Assembly (NCBI RefSeq): GCF_000208865.1
Contig: NC_018396.1
Location: 2,318,630-2,382,629, forward strand
Reading direction: 5' to 3'
Length of the DNA: 64,000 bases
Source: Neospora caninum Liverpool
Lineage: Eukaryota > Apicomplexa > Conoidasida > Eucoccidiorida > Sarcocystidae
The translations under genes were made by a program, and so were the position numbers. This document shows positions 34,767 through 53,400 of the stretch, piece by piece. The notes below the pieces were generated by a model. The model was not told where the DNA came from, made no database searches, and saw only the letters and a list, made by a program, of their open reading frames with translations. Position 1 is the first letter of the stretch. Each line of letters begins with the position of its first letter.

Positions 34767-37486
34767 ATGGCAGCGCTCGAAAGGCTGTTGGGACCGACGT
34801 TGATCGGGAAAGGCGACCGCGTCGTGCAAACTGCCTCGCTCGACTCGGGAGTCATTGGCATCTACTTCAGCGCCCACTGGTCAGCTGCAAAAGAAAATTT
34901 AAATGCTTCCTCTCCCGCCTCGACACAATCAGTCGAAAGCGTGCCGCCGCTTCCACACATGCATGCATACTTCAAGAATACCGCTACACAACGCCCTAAA
35001 ACCAGTCACACCTGCACGTGCATAGGTGTATGTACACGTATGCATGTATATCGCTCAATCCACAGGTGTGTATATATTGCATATGTCACTCTATATCAAC
35101 GTGTCTCGATCTGTCTATATATATTCACATATATCTGGACATATATGAAGAGAGAGTGGTATAAGGACGCAAAGGGAAAACGCACGAGACACTGACGCTG
35201 CGACATAGAGAGAGGCCTTCTCTCACCTGCGTGCGTGTGTATGTCGGGGGTATGTGCCAGAGGGGCCTGCCGTTACATCCTAGTGAAAACCTGTGAGTTT
35301 TCGGAGAGATCAGCCACATGAATAGATAACTATAAAAATATCGGTGCGTATGCTTGGCTTCTTCCAGGTGTCCTCCGTGTCGGCAGTTCACACCGATGCT
35401 GGCGAGGAGATATCAGGAGTTGAAGAATATGAATAAAGCTTTCGAGGTGAGGAGCAGCGATGTGTTAGGAGGTGTTTTCTTCGTGTTGCTTCTGAAGAGG
35501 CAGGCACGTGGAGAGTTCCGACACATCGGCTTATACCTCTGGCTGTCCATACACCCCAGCGGTATCACCGAGAACGGCGTTTCGCTCATGTTTGATTCAT
35601 CCTTTCCGTCTGGGCTCCGCAGCATGTTTTGCCTTCGTTATCATGTGGCATAGGAATGGGCATCAGTTTATACGCTTGACATTTCCCTAGTAAGAAAGGA
35701 GATGCTCGTGCACAAGTGTCCAGTTGTGTCTTGGGATGCAGTCCACCGCTCGCCCTGGAGATCTTTGTCTACGATTGCTTTGCTGTTGGGAATTGCCTCT
35801 CCCCGCACGCTGTGCATTTCCTCTCGGCGGCGTCGCCTTTCCCTGCCTGGAATGTGAAGGTACACCTCGTCTTCTCTCGCTTTCTTGCTCACCCTTTTCG
35901 GCAGGTTGTCTTTGTCAGCTCTGACCACGACAGAGCTTCCTTCGATGAATATTTCGCGTCCATGCCTTGGCTGTCGCTTCCCTTTGATGGTACAGTAAAC
36001 AGCGGAGATCTGGGACGACGAAAACAGATCACAAAAGGGCTGACACCGAGGAGACAGATATAGCGGTGCACTCGAGATGGAGATAGATGTGGATGCACAT
36101 GCCCATAAGTTAGAGGAGCCTATAAACACACATCTGATAGCATTCGAGGTAGATGAGGAGTCGTGGATATGGATGTGCGGACACTTGGAAATGCACAGAC
36201 AGGCAGAGATAAATACACTTAGTTATGATAGAGACTGAGAGAGACGCAGATTGATTGAGAGAAGAACGCAGTAGCTCTTGATTAACTGCAAAGAGATAGA
36301 TGCAGAAAGACAATCATATATGCAGATACGTGAAGTGTCACGTTTCTCGTTTAAGGCTCCCACTCGGTCTTTCACTTTGCTTTTTTCAAGCGTTTGTCTT
36401 CCGTGTCTGTGAGCTTTTTTTTTGCTGTTTTTGGGGGACTCTGCCCTCACCAGTCGTGTTCCTCGCCTTTCTTCGCAGAGCCAGCGCACCTCACGCGCCT
36501 GGTCCTCCTCGGCGTGACCACACGCTGTGCAGGTGGTTCTTTTTGAGTGTACGTACACCGAAGCCATGCGCCCTTTCGTTTGCATATCGGCCCACATGTG
36601 CATGCAGATCGCGCACGAAAAGCCTCGCTCTCGCAGATGTACACCGTCCAAGGCATCCCCACTCTCATTCTCGTTGACAGTAAAGGGGCTCTGGTCGATC
36701 GGAATGGCCGCCAAAAAGTATGCGAAACGCAAAACCCCTCATTTTCTCGCTCGAATCGTTTTCCCCTTCTTGTGCCGCGTGACGACTGGGAAGCGGAAAA
36801 CTTTGGGAAGGCGTCACCCCTGATCCAGAGCCCGGTGTCTTCCCCGCTTGCACAGACACAACAATCTGCTTACTTCCACACCTCTACAAAAACATCTAAA
36901 TGACCTTTACCTATCTACCTACGTCTGTGCATCACATCTATTCACAGACGTGCGCGCCCCAATCGTTCTCTAGGCAAACATGGATATGTCAAGAAACGTG
37001 CATATACAAATGTGCAGGTGGAGCTAGAGATTCGTACTGTGTCTATATATATATATATATATATATGGATACGCTTCCACATGCATATATGTATATATAT
37101 GGATGCGTATACCTTTTAGTGTGCTTGTTGATCTCGACATTCTCGTGTGGTGCTTCGGATGTTTTTGTTTTCTGCAGGTGTTTGACGCAGCGTTCGTGTA
37201 CAGTTTACCTGACAACGTCGATGCGGAGGTCAAAGGTCTCACTCTGGAAGGCGTCATTGACGCGATCAGCAGCGACGCAGCCCTCAGCGAGGACGCGAAA
37301 GTGACCGGCTACTCCACAGTCGTCAAAATCGTCAACAAGTGAGCTGGGCAACGGAGCGTCTGCATGCACGGCCCTGTCTACCAAAATATACATGTCATGA
37401 GAGAGAAAGTCAGATGCCGACGTTCTTTTGCTGAGAGAACGATGTGCACAACAGCACACTGATCCACTCGTATACCGGCAAGTCTG

Positions 37487-37527
<41 letters not shown>

Positions 37528-38722
37528 CATATATATGTATGAATAAATGACTCTCTGCATGCATGTAGGGGTATCCAGGTATGTTTATATTACCTTTTGG
37601 TGCCGGGCATAGTAGAAGCAGGATTTCGTGTGGGATGGTTCGGAGGGAAAGGCGGCGGGGCTTTTCAGTGCTCATTCACGTTTGCAGACTCACGTTTTGC
37701 TCTTTAAAATGTTGCCTTTTCAGCATCCTGAACAACCCTGGAGATCCGAAATATTTGTCGTTGAAGAAAAACAATGCTTCAGTTCAAGCGCGGGTAAGGA
37801 GGCTTTTCATTCCAATGCTTTCGTTACCCGCTCGACTCCTCGTTGTGCACGAAATGTGCCGGTCGCTTTCCTTTCCTTTCGCGTGCTTTCCAATCTCTCT
37901 GCTTTCCCTTTTCTTGAACGCAGCCGCCGTTCTTGTTCAGCGGCGGGTGTGCGTCAGAGCCCACCCCTCCTTGCATCTGCTCATATCCACGTTCTGCATT
38001 TTCAGGTGAAAACTGTTCGTCCATGTTATACTCACGTCTGCATGCGGGATTTTCTGCACGGCCTTCTGGGTTGTTCTGCCTGTTTGCTCGTAGTTGCATG
38101 CGCTTCTACGCACCCTCCTGGGGATCACTAATCGGTTGTTGAGCGACATGGAGATCGCGCCTGTCGTTTCTTGTTAGGATTGGCCTGTCGAGGTGCCTCG
38201 GTCTTTCACTTCGTGGCGCGTTTCCTTTTTTCTGCAGCTCGGGAATCGAAATTTTATTAAAATCCTGAAACTCGCGGGTTTCCAAGAGACGCCGGATGCG
38301 TACAAATGCAGCGAGTGTCCAGACACCGCAAAGTTGAGAGTAGGCGATCCAGAACTGTATAACTCAAATCGAATAAACAGAGAAGTTCTAGTACCTAGGG
38401 CACTGAGTAAGACTCCGAGTGCCTCGTCTCCCTCCGAGCTCCTCCGCTATCGTGAGGGATGTCCTCGGTGGAGAGGAACCTTGAATTTTCTGCGTTTCCT
38501 TTTCCGACATTCCTCGAAAAGGGATCTTCGTTTTCGCCTCGCACCGGTTCTCGTCCGGACGGATTTCAGATCTCGTTTCCGCGCGTTTTTTGCGTGCGCC
38601 TCCCAGTCACCTGCTTGGGGGCTTTACGTTCCAATTCGCTGTCTCCGTTTTTCTGCTTTGCCTTCTCTGTCTGGCAGGACGTGCGCGACGTAGTGAGCTC
38701 ACTGTTGTTGAGTTTGTCCTAG
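34767..38722 (+). CDS. nucleoredoxin-like thioredoxin fused to a PUB domain
   Basis: Eight exons agree in phase: 34767-34879, 35368-35446, 35905-35989, 36608-36717, 37178-37338, 37724-37793, 38238-38390 and 38678-38722, giving about 271 residues. Residues 1 to about 130 form a nucleoredoxin/tryparedoxin-type thioredoxin fold: IGIYFSAHWCPPC holds the redox CxxC, split by intron 1; then QFTPMLARRYQELK, VVFVSSDHDRASFDEYF and the cis-Pro segment VQGIPTLILVD. Exons 5-7 encode a PUB domain (VVKIVNNILNNPGDPKYLSL, NRNFIKILKLAGF), the fold by which Png1 and UBX-type proteins bind the tail of the AAA ATPase p97/Cdc48. No signal peptide, so cytosolic or nuclear. A p97-linked disulphide reductase role is inference. 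The exon 7 donor (38391, or a stronger one at 38407) and last exon are uncertain. Confidence 0.85.
37488..37525. repeat. (TA)n microsatellite in thioredoxin-PUB intron
   Basis: TA run of about 17 copies inside the intron between exons 5 and 6. Confidence 0.9.
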
Positions 38723-41220
38723 GCAACTTCCATATTTTCACTGCCAGGAGGGAGAGACAGTGCAGGTGTGCGTCGTCTCGGAGACAGAGTGTGAGAGGCG
38801 CAGCGGACAGCAAGAACAACGCAGGTCAAGACGGTGTCGTCGCTGGAATGTCCAGAGAAGATCCTGGTTTGGGGAATCTCTCGCAGTTCAGAAAGGGAAA
38901 CGCGTACCGTACTTCTTCAGGTTTTTGAGACGGCACAAAGAGCAGCAAGAGAGGATTCGCGAGAGGGAGAGAGGTCACTGCATGCGCCTCTCTCTGTTGT
39001 CGCCATCTCTGAAAGCTGCTCGTGTCGAGGACGGAGATACACTCTAGGAAATCCGAGAAAGGAGGAGCTGGAGTGCGGTGTTCGCCTTCCGCTCTTTTCG
39101 GCGAGCATGCGAAGCTTTGAGAGGGAAGGAGGCTGTGCCAAAAAACACAGGGAGAAGTGAATGACAGGAGAGAAAAGAACAGCCCACGGAGATTCGAGAA
39201 GTCGAGTGTTTCTGCCTCTCGGCTTTTCTTTCCGACCCGCGCAGATCTGTGGGACCACGATGCCAAACTCTTTGAGAACACGGGAGCGGCAAGTCTAGGC
39301 AGAGACAGTGTCTCAACGCCTGAGATGTGTGTCCCTTTTTTCGCGTCCCGCTCGTCACGAGGGACACGGCGGCGCGAAGTGAGACGAAGCGGCGATCTGG
39401 GACACAGGTCGGGAAAACGCGGCGCGTGCGCGTTTTTTTTTCTTCACCCCGCTTGGAAAGAAAAGGGTGAAGGTACACCCACGCGATAAGGAAAACGCGA
39501 GAGAAAAGATCAGACGCAGGCGACACACGCGACCACCGCTCTTGTTTTATTCCCAGGTCCAAAGAGCGAAGCGAAATGTGAAGCAGCCTTCGATGGCTCT
39601 CGCTTTCTTCAGACCTCGAAAGAAGACAATGTGAGAGTGTAAAATCAACCCCCCCCCCTCCCCCCGTAGGGAAACCCGTCACGTAGAACTCCAATGAGAG
39701 AGAGGGATAAAATTCAGTGCACATATGAACACCGACAGAAACCTACAACTCCACATGCGCCAAGATTTTGTAGAGGTGAATGTGTGCACTCACAGACTGA
39801 GTATCTGCGTTGGCACGGGCATCTGTACACCGCGAGTGGATATGGATCATGAAATTTATGTGCTGGACCTGTTGAGGCCCTCGTGGAAGCGCTCGTCTCC
39901 AGTTTGGTGGGGAAAAGATCGCTTCCGCTGTCTCGGCGCCTCGCGCCCAAGGTGAGACTATCGGACGCGCCCAACACAGAGGCGGAGCTCGGGTGTCTTC
40001 CTCTTCCACGGATACGGAAGCCACGTGCGAAGGCAGAAATTTTCTATCTGGTTCTCGACATCTGGAGAAAGGGCAAAAAGGGGAAGAAGTTCCCGCGTCC
40101 GAAACAACGCAATTTTCGTCTTAGGATTGACCGCGAAGTCCCGTCTTGAGCCTCTAAGGTTGCAGCCTTTGTTGTCGATCTCGTTTTGCAGTGCGAAAAG
40201 GCTGCCGATAAGCATCCTGACAGTAATGTTCTCGAGAAGAAAGCGGTTGAAGGCTCTTAGAATTGCTCTAGCGGCTCAACACATGTGCGCATGCACCGTG
40301 GATGTCTGATGGGGCACCATTTAAGCAGACATAAATCAGGTCCAAATATAAACAGTTACTATGGATAGGTCGTAGATACATACAAAGAGCAGTATAGAGG
40401 TAGAGGTAAAAGAGCTATCTATGTCGACTGTATAGAGATTCGATTGCCGGCGTTTGAGAAGACGATCGCAAAAGTTTTCTTCTCATGTGAGCGGGTGTGC
40501 ATATGTATCCGAATGTCCGGTGTGGACTCTCTCCACCTAGAAGGCAAGGAATTTCAAAGCCCCTGAAGACACAGAGGTCAGGTGTGTAGCGCTTTCGGGG
40601 GTTCTCGGCTGAACCGTGTCCAGACGGCGAGCTGAAAGGTTTTGATATTCCAGTTCCCTGTCGGTTTCTAACTCTTTCAACACTGATGTGCAAGCAAGCA
40701 CACGCCACTGCAGATTCAAGCACCTACATGTGCACACAACTCCATATCCGCATAGACACTGATTTATGCGACATGAATGTGTAAAACTATAAGTGCAGAG
40801 ATGTGTCGATGCATATATATATATATATATATATAAGCCGAGGTGCCTGTACACCGGGAACGAGGCGCATTTGGAAGCGGGCGTTGTGGCGTGCGCGGGG
40901 AATTGAGAAGAACCCTGCTCTATGTTGCTCCTCTGAGAGAGGAGGCTTCAGGATCCGCCGTTTCTCTTTCAGCTCTTTCTCCCCTTCTCTCACAAACATT
41001 CCGGAAGATCCCCCGTTTTCAAAAAAAGCGCCGGCGAAAGACCGCTCCAGTATGCGCCCTCGCAGCCACCACCTGTTCGCGTCGATCCTCTCCCGCGGAG
41101 CATCCCACAAAGAATTTTATACAACTCCATGCACACGTTTACGTACGCGAGCACGGAGGACTAGCCTCGTTTTCTCCCGGCAAGACGCACCGAGCAACAC
41201 AGTCGCGTACACCGCGCAGT
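38723..41220. other. convergent intergenic spacer
   Basis: Lies between the 3' ends of the thioredoxin-PUB and SAHH genes. It holds an interrupted C tract near 39648-39666, a (TA)n tract near 40811-40834 and no supported exon. Confidence 0.5.
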
Positions 41221-47459
<6,239 letters not shown>

Positions 47460-50400
47460 ATGCTGAGAAATGACAGCACCCAGGATCTTCAGTCCATTCT
47501 CGCGGTAAGGAAGTCATGCTGAAACGCACCTCGACCTCCCCTGGTGCGGGAAACGCATCACGCGACGCCACGATTGTACGCCTGGAGTAACAGAAACCGA
47601 AGGAAAAACAAATGACCGTTGTCGCGTGCGGCATTCGGGCGCAGCCTGTCGATGTTAGCCTCGCTGAGCAAGCTACAGGCCGGTCGCAGAAGGAAGAAAT
47701 GCTTTCAGTTTAGGGCAGTCCCTCTCCAGAACTCTCCAGAACTCGGAAGCAGTTGCCGTTTGTTCGCAGGGTTGAAAACACGAGGAAAATTCGGAACCCT
47801 CACTGGTCCTGCTCTACACTGCTTCAATCCTGATCTGCCTTGTTCTCGACCTTCCAACAGTCCGGTTGTCTCCACAAAAAACGGAGCTTTTTGACAAGCC
47901 CCAGGTCTTTCTACACCGTCCCCCTCGTTTGTCTCTGCCCGTCCGTAACCGCTTCGGTGTCTAGAAACATCTGTTCGGAAACAGTTACGCAAAAATACAT
48001 GTGCGCGCCTATGGGAAACACCCGAGGCCAGTCATAGCTCTGCCCCCAACTTAAGAAACATCTCGAGGCGGTTTAACACCTGTCTCTACGGCAAAGCACA
48101 CAGCACTCTCGGTGAAGATTTCCCTTCTGTTTTTGTGAGGAGACGCCGCACTTGGCATCCGAGATGAATCGCTTTAACCCCGCGGGAACTGCAGTGTGTC
48201 GCCGGTGTACCCATGATAGTATCTCTATCTGTCCATCTCGGCAAACAGAACGTGTGTATTTGCCTGGCGCTCGCAGACTGCTTCAGTCGCCTGCGAAAAT
48301 TGTTCCTTTGCCTCGCCGCTCAGGGTTGCAGGTACGCTTCGCCCGGGAGGACTGGAGGGGATCCGACGAGCCCGCAAGGATGCGCCGGCGCGTCACTGGG
48401 GAACCCAGCTGCAGCGCTCGCCGAACTGCGTCAGAATCAGAAGGTGAGGCGAGGGCCCAAACGCGAGAGAGAAAAGGCGAAAAGGAGCGGAATGGGGAGA
48501 CGAAGGTGAAGGCAAAGGGAGTGGGACCAAAGGAACAGTCCCAGACAGGCGACAGTCACTGCAGAAGAGAGAAGAGCCATCGGACTCATTTTGAACGATA
48601 CCGAAAGCGCCTGTGTGGAGATTTGCCGTGATGCGTTCGTGCTGCATTTCAACGCTAGTCCTTGTTCCTTTCACCCTTCGTGCCAGAAACTCCGCTCCTA
48701 TATCTCGACAGTGCCTTCATGGTTGCACACTACTGCCTGCTTCCGTTACCCTTACCACAGTACGGCACTCGTTGCCTTTCACTCGGTACCTCGCTGAACG
48801 TTCGCGTTTGCTGCTGTTTCACGACTCATTTCGTTTCCGCCCCATTTCGTTTTGTGGAGGCCCGCCTCCTCTCGAAATGCTTTTCCTTCACCTGTGTATG
48901 GAACCTGTCTCGCTCCGTCCCCGCGTTGTCAACGCGGCGCCTCGCTTGCCATTGTTCCGAGCGGTGCTTCGCTGCTCTTTTGGACAGGCAACTTGGCCGA
49001 GGTTCCCTAATTGTGGTTCCCCTGAAACGCCTCTTTCATTTAAGAGGCTGCCTCGGTAGCAGGACTAAGACGGTTCTGTTGTCGGCGACTTTTTAATCAG
49101 CGCGCACCTCGTCGAAACTGTTTGTGCAATTTGCCAGGATCAACTCTGGCGTATCCAGCGCCTTTGCGATGAGAGACTCCAGGGGTTTGCCGACAAAATC
49201 CGTTCCGTTTGCGGAGACATCGTCGGCGATGAAGCCCTTAGTAAGCTGGGATTCATTCGACGCCTTCAGGGACGTGCAGTTGGACAGGCCAGGTGGCCCC
49301 GAAAGAAGTAAACAGGAAACTCGTGTTCGCCAGCTCTCGGATAGAAAGCTACAGGACCTCAGGGGTGTCGGTGCGCCGTCTCTCATCCGCATGTTATCCT
49401 CATGCCTGAAAGCCAGAGGGTCTGTAACAGACAGGCGGGACGCGATTCTCCGAGAACACCGCACACGAAAGAGAGTTCATCCACAGGCGACATGGCCCAC
49501 GGCTTCCAGTGCTTCTTCCGATGGCGCCAAACACAGATTCGGACTGAAACGGAACTCGCGGCAGCATCCTCTTAGACACTGTCGCCTTGGCCGTGACGGC
49601 CAAGAGCCTCTTTACGCCTGTGAAGACATGTAACCCTCGGGAAAGTGAAGGGGAGGGACAGCCAGAATTCGAGAGACGGGGAAGCTCGGAGACAGTTCTG
49701 TGTGTTTCCAGTGCAAAGAGAGTCTGACGCAAAAGTGCCCAGCTGCACAGATGGCAGAGAAGAACTCTGAAACACAGCAAGTTCGTCCGTTTGCTCAATT
49801 GTTTGCCTTTTTTTCCCTCCTATCTTGATGACACGCCCCTGGAGACAAGGATCCGAGGTATTGGAAAGCGGAATCGTAGAACGGGATCTTTTGCGTTCCG
49901 CTCGGCTCCTGTCGCTGTTCGAACACCCCAGAAAGGCGTAAACTCGTGTTGCGCACAGATGACCTCGAACCGCGAGAAGACAGGAGGCAGAGAGACCGAG
50001 GCTCCTCCGGCGCTCCAGAGAACCTCATCCTTTCCAGTTTTTCTGCCTCTCTGCGACCGTGTGGTTAGCCGCGCTGCAGGCCGCTTCGGGCTACGGGAAA
50101 CTTGCGAATCAGCGACTGAAAGACGTGATCGAAGAGACCGTCGTTCGGTACAAAGAAAAGGAAATCAACAGCTACATTCGACGCGTAGCGGCCTTGGAAG
50201 CAAGCGAGGAACATTTGCGGAGGGAATTAGAGGAGAAGGACATTCAAGCGAACAAATCCATCGAAAGGATCGTGGGGAGCAACAATGTCGGTTTGCGAAC
50301 AATCATGCGAGAGGTCCACGAACTCCAGGCAACCTCAGCACACCAAGGAGCAGAGATCGCACGACTCTCGAAAGACTGCGAACACTACAAAAAGCGGTAA

Positions 50401-53400
50401 GGCGATTCAGGCATAAACATCCTCGTATGTAAGGATTCTCTCATTTCACGTCTCTCTCTCTGTCCATTTTCATGAGGAATTGCTTGTCTACACTTCTCTG
50501 CATTTGTACACATGTACCGATGCATTTATATATGTACACGCTTAAAAGAAAACACAGAGGCATATCGTCAACACATACATGGATTTATCTCGGTAGTGGA
50601 TATGGATATTCCTTGTCGATACAAAGAAGAGAAAGGGAAACAGATCGTGTCTTCGTCTTGCTCCGCTCCAGTTTTTCTTCACTGGTTCACAGCGGAAGGC
50701 ACAAAATCTGGTTCGACGCGCAGTAACTACTAAACTTGATCAGTCACTTTCGTCGGTTTTCTCGCCTCAGGAACAGTCGGTAGAGTGTGGTTTCGATCTT
50801 CAGCCCACGGAAAGGGAACCCTTTCCGTGGGCTTCCTTTTTTTCAGTTCCTTTCTCGCTTTCCTTTCTCCCTCACACTGCCTTCCCGTGTGAAGTTTCTG
50901 AACTCCTTTTCTCTTTTCTCTTCGATGTGCAGCTACGAGCAAGCGATGGAAGAGTCTAGTCAGTTCCATGAGGATCTGTTGAAGGCGAGCGCGAAGGAGG
51001 CGGCTCTAGAGGAGAAATCGCGAGGTCTCGAAAGTCAGGTTTCTCAGCTGAAATGCGATTTAGCCGACACAAAAACCTGTCTAGAGGAGAGTGAAAAGCG
51101 CAGGACAGCGATAGACTTGCGAAGCCAGCAGCTGGAGACAAGGCTAGAAGACTACATGGACCGCGAGGCGAAGAAGCATCAAGAGATCGTTCAGATGATG
51201 GATAAAAAGATGAGCATTGCCACGGTAAACACTCACGCCGACAGGTGCCTCAGCAGACGCCCCCAGGTTTCTGAGTCAGTAGGCCATGCGTCTGTCGAAC
51301 GTGTAAAAGTGGAAACGCACAGTAGACAGGAACAGTTCTAGAGACACACATATATATGGTGTCGGTTTTTTGCTGGCGAGGACCGGGGGGAGTTGAAAAC
51401 GAAGTCGCGCAGCACTTCGCTGCGACGAGCGTCCACATACGGGCGCCTCAGCGCACAGCTCGAGGAATGAATGCAGTGAGGAGAATCCTTTTTCCAGTGT
51501 GTATTCGAAAAACCAACATTTGTATAAAGCTGTGCGAATATCATGCTTTTCACTTTGGTAGTCTCCTTCCTGGTGTTAGTCTGTACGGAATATTCAGGTC
51601 TACGTATGTATATTGACGATAGTGGATTCGGTAATGGTTTTTTCAAAGGCCGATTCACCGCAGTGATGCTGATCCGCCGCCCACAGACTTATGTGCCTGC
51701 ATACGCAGGCCTGCGTGTACGTAGTGAGGCCTTTCCGCCTGCGTAGCTGCTTCACTGCACAGAACTGACGCCTTGTGTGCATGCGCCATGTGCGCTTCCT
51801 CTCAGCTTCGAATTTCTCAGTACCGCGATCAACGGCAGAAGTTGATAAACGAGTTGCGCCGAGGGAAGCAGCGCACCGAACAGTTGGACAAGCATCTCCA
51901 GGAGAAGACGCGAACTGTCGAAGAACTCAAGTGCCAGGTTGACGTGAAGGACTGCGAACTGCAACAACTCCGATCTGTCGCGGAACACGAGAAGACTCAT
52001 CTAGATGTCCATCTCCAGCAACTGACACAGGAAGCCCGTGCAGCTCGTGCAGAGTGCGCAGTGAAGGAGACGGCGCTGGACGAAACGCGGAAGGAGTTGA
52101 ACGCGGTGAAGGCGCTCAACCAGCAACTAAATCAGGAACTCGAGTGCCTTCGGACCGACCACGAAGTCCGGGAGGGCGAACTGCTTTGCATGCGCAAGGC
52201 TCTGGATCACCAAAAGACCCAAGTTGACGCGCTGCTCCAGGAGCGCGCACAAGCGATCGAGACGCATCGCGCAGCGCTCGAAATAAAAGACGGCGAAGTT
52301 CAGCAGCTGCGGAAACGTTTGGATCACCAGAAAACGGAGACCGAGCAGGAACTTCTGAAACACCAGCAAGAGGTTGAGAGCCTCAGACACGCGAACGACC
52401 TGAAAGAAAAGGAGACGGGTCACCTCCGGAAGCTCCTGGAGCAACAAAAACGCGACTGGGAAACCGACATGCGCCAGAAAGACCACGACATCGAGATAAA
52501 ACAGCAGGAACTGCAGAGGGCCAGAGAGACGGCAGAGAAGAAACAAGTGCAACTTGACGCGACCGTGCAGGTAGAGACCCCAGCGTGGAAAAAAAAGAAG
52601 AGGGGAGACGCCGACGCGAGGCACGAAGTGAAACAAGATTACGTCTCAGCTTAGTCTCGGAGACCGCCGGAGTGTGAACCTGTATCAGATACCTCTGTGT
52701 CTCTCTACGATGGGCATATTTGCAGTTGGACGTGAATGCATATCGTCACTTATACGTATACGCATTTTATGCGCTGTTCATGTTACTGGACGCCGCTGTC
52801 CAAAGTTTTAAAGATTTGCAGTTTCGAGAGCGCCGCCGTGTCTTCATACGCCTACGTCGTAAGCCAGTCCGCGTGTCCGAATGCGTACACTGTATTGGGA
52901 TGAGTCGGATGCATGAATGGGTCTAGTGCATGCGGGTGGTACCAGAAAGGGCTGCCTGTCTTGGCATTCGCCCGCAGGAGTCCGAGCAGAAGGAGAGCGT
53001 GATTGCCGAGTTGCGGGCCTCCGTTTCGGAGCTGAAACGAAGGTGCGAGGAACTTGTGAGCAGCCACCGTTTCGAGGTCGAGCGCGTGAACGAAGACTTT
53101 CACCGGGAGTTGACCGCGAAGCTGAGGGAGAAGGAAGAAGAGAAGGACTTCGATCTGCGGCGGAAACTGGAAGACGCGCGGTGCGTCGGCCTGCACAGAG
53201 AAGGGCGGAACGCGGGCTGAAAAGCGCTGTAAAGGCATGGGAAGACCGGCAGGGGAGAAGAGGCGAAAGAGAAACCAATCGAAAGGAACCGCTCTCATGG
53301 CAGGAGACAAGACCACAGACCGTGTGTCGGCAATAAAAAGAGCTAACTCGCAGGGGAGAGGCGTGTCGTGACACAAGGAAGAAATGCACGTGTCGTACAC

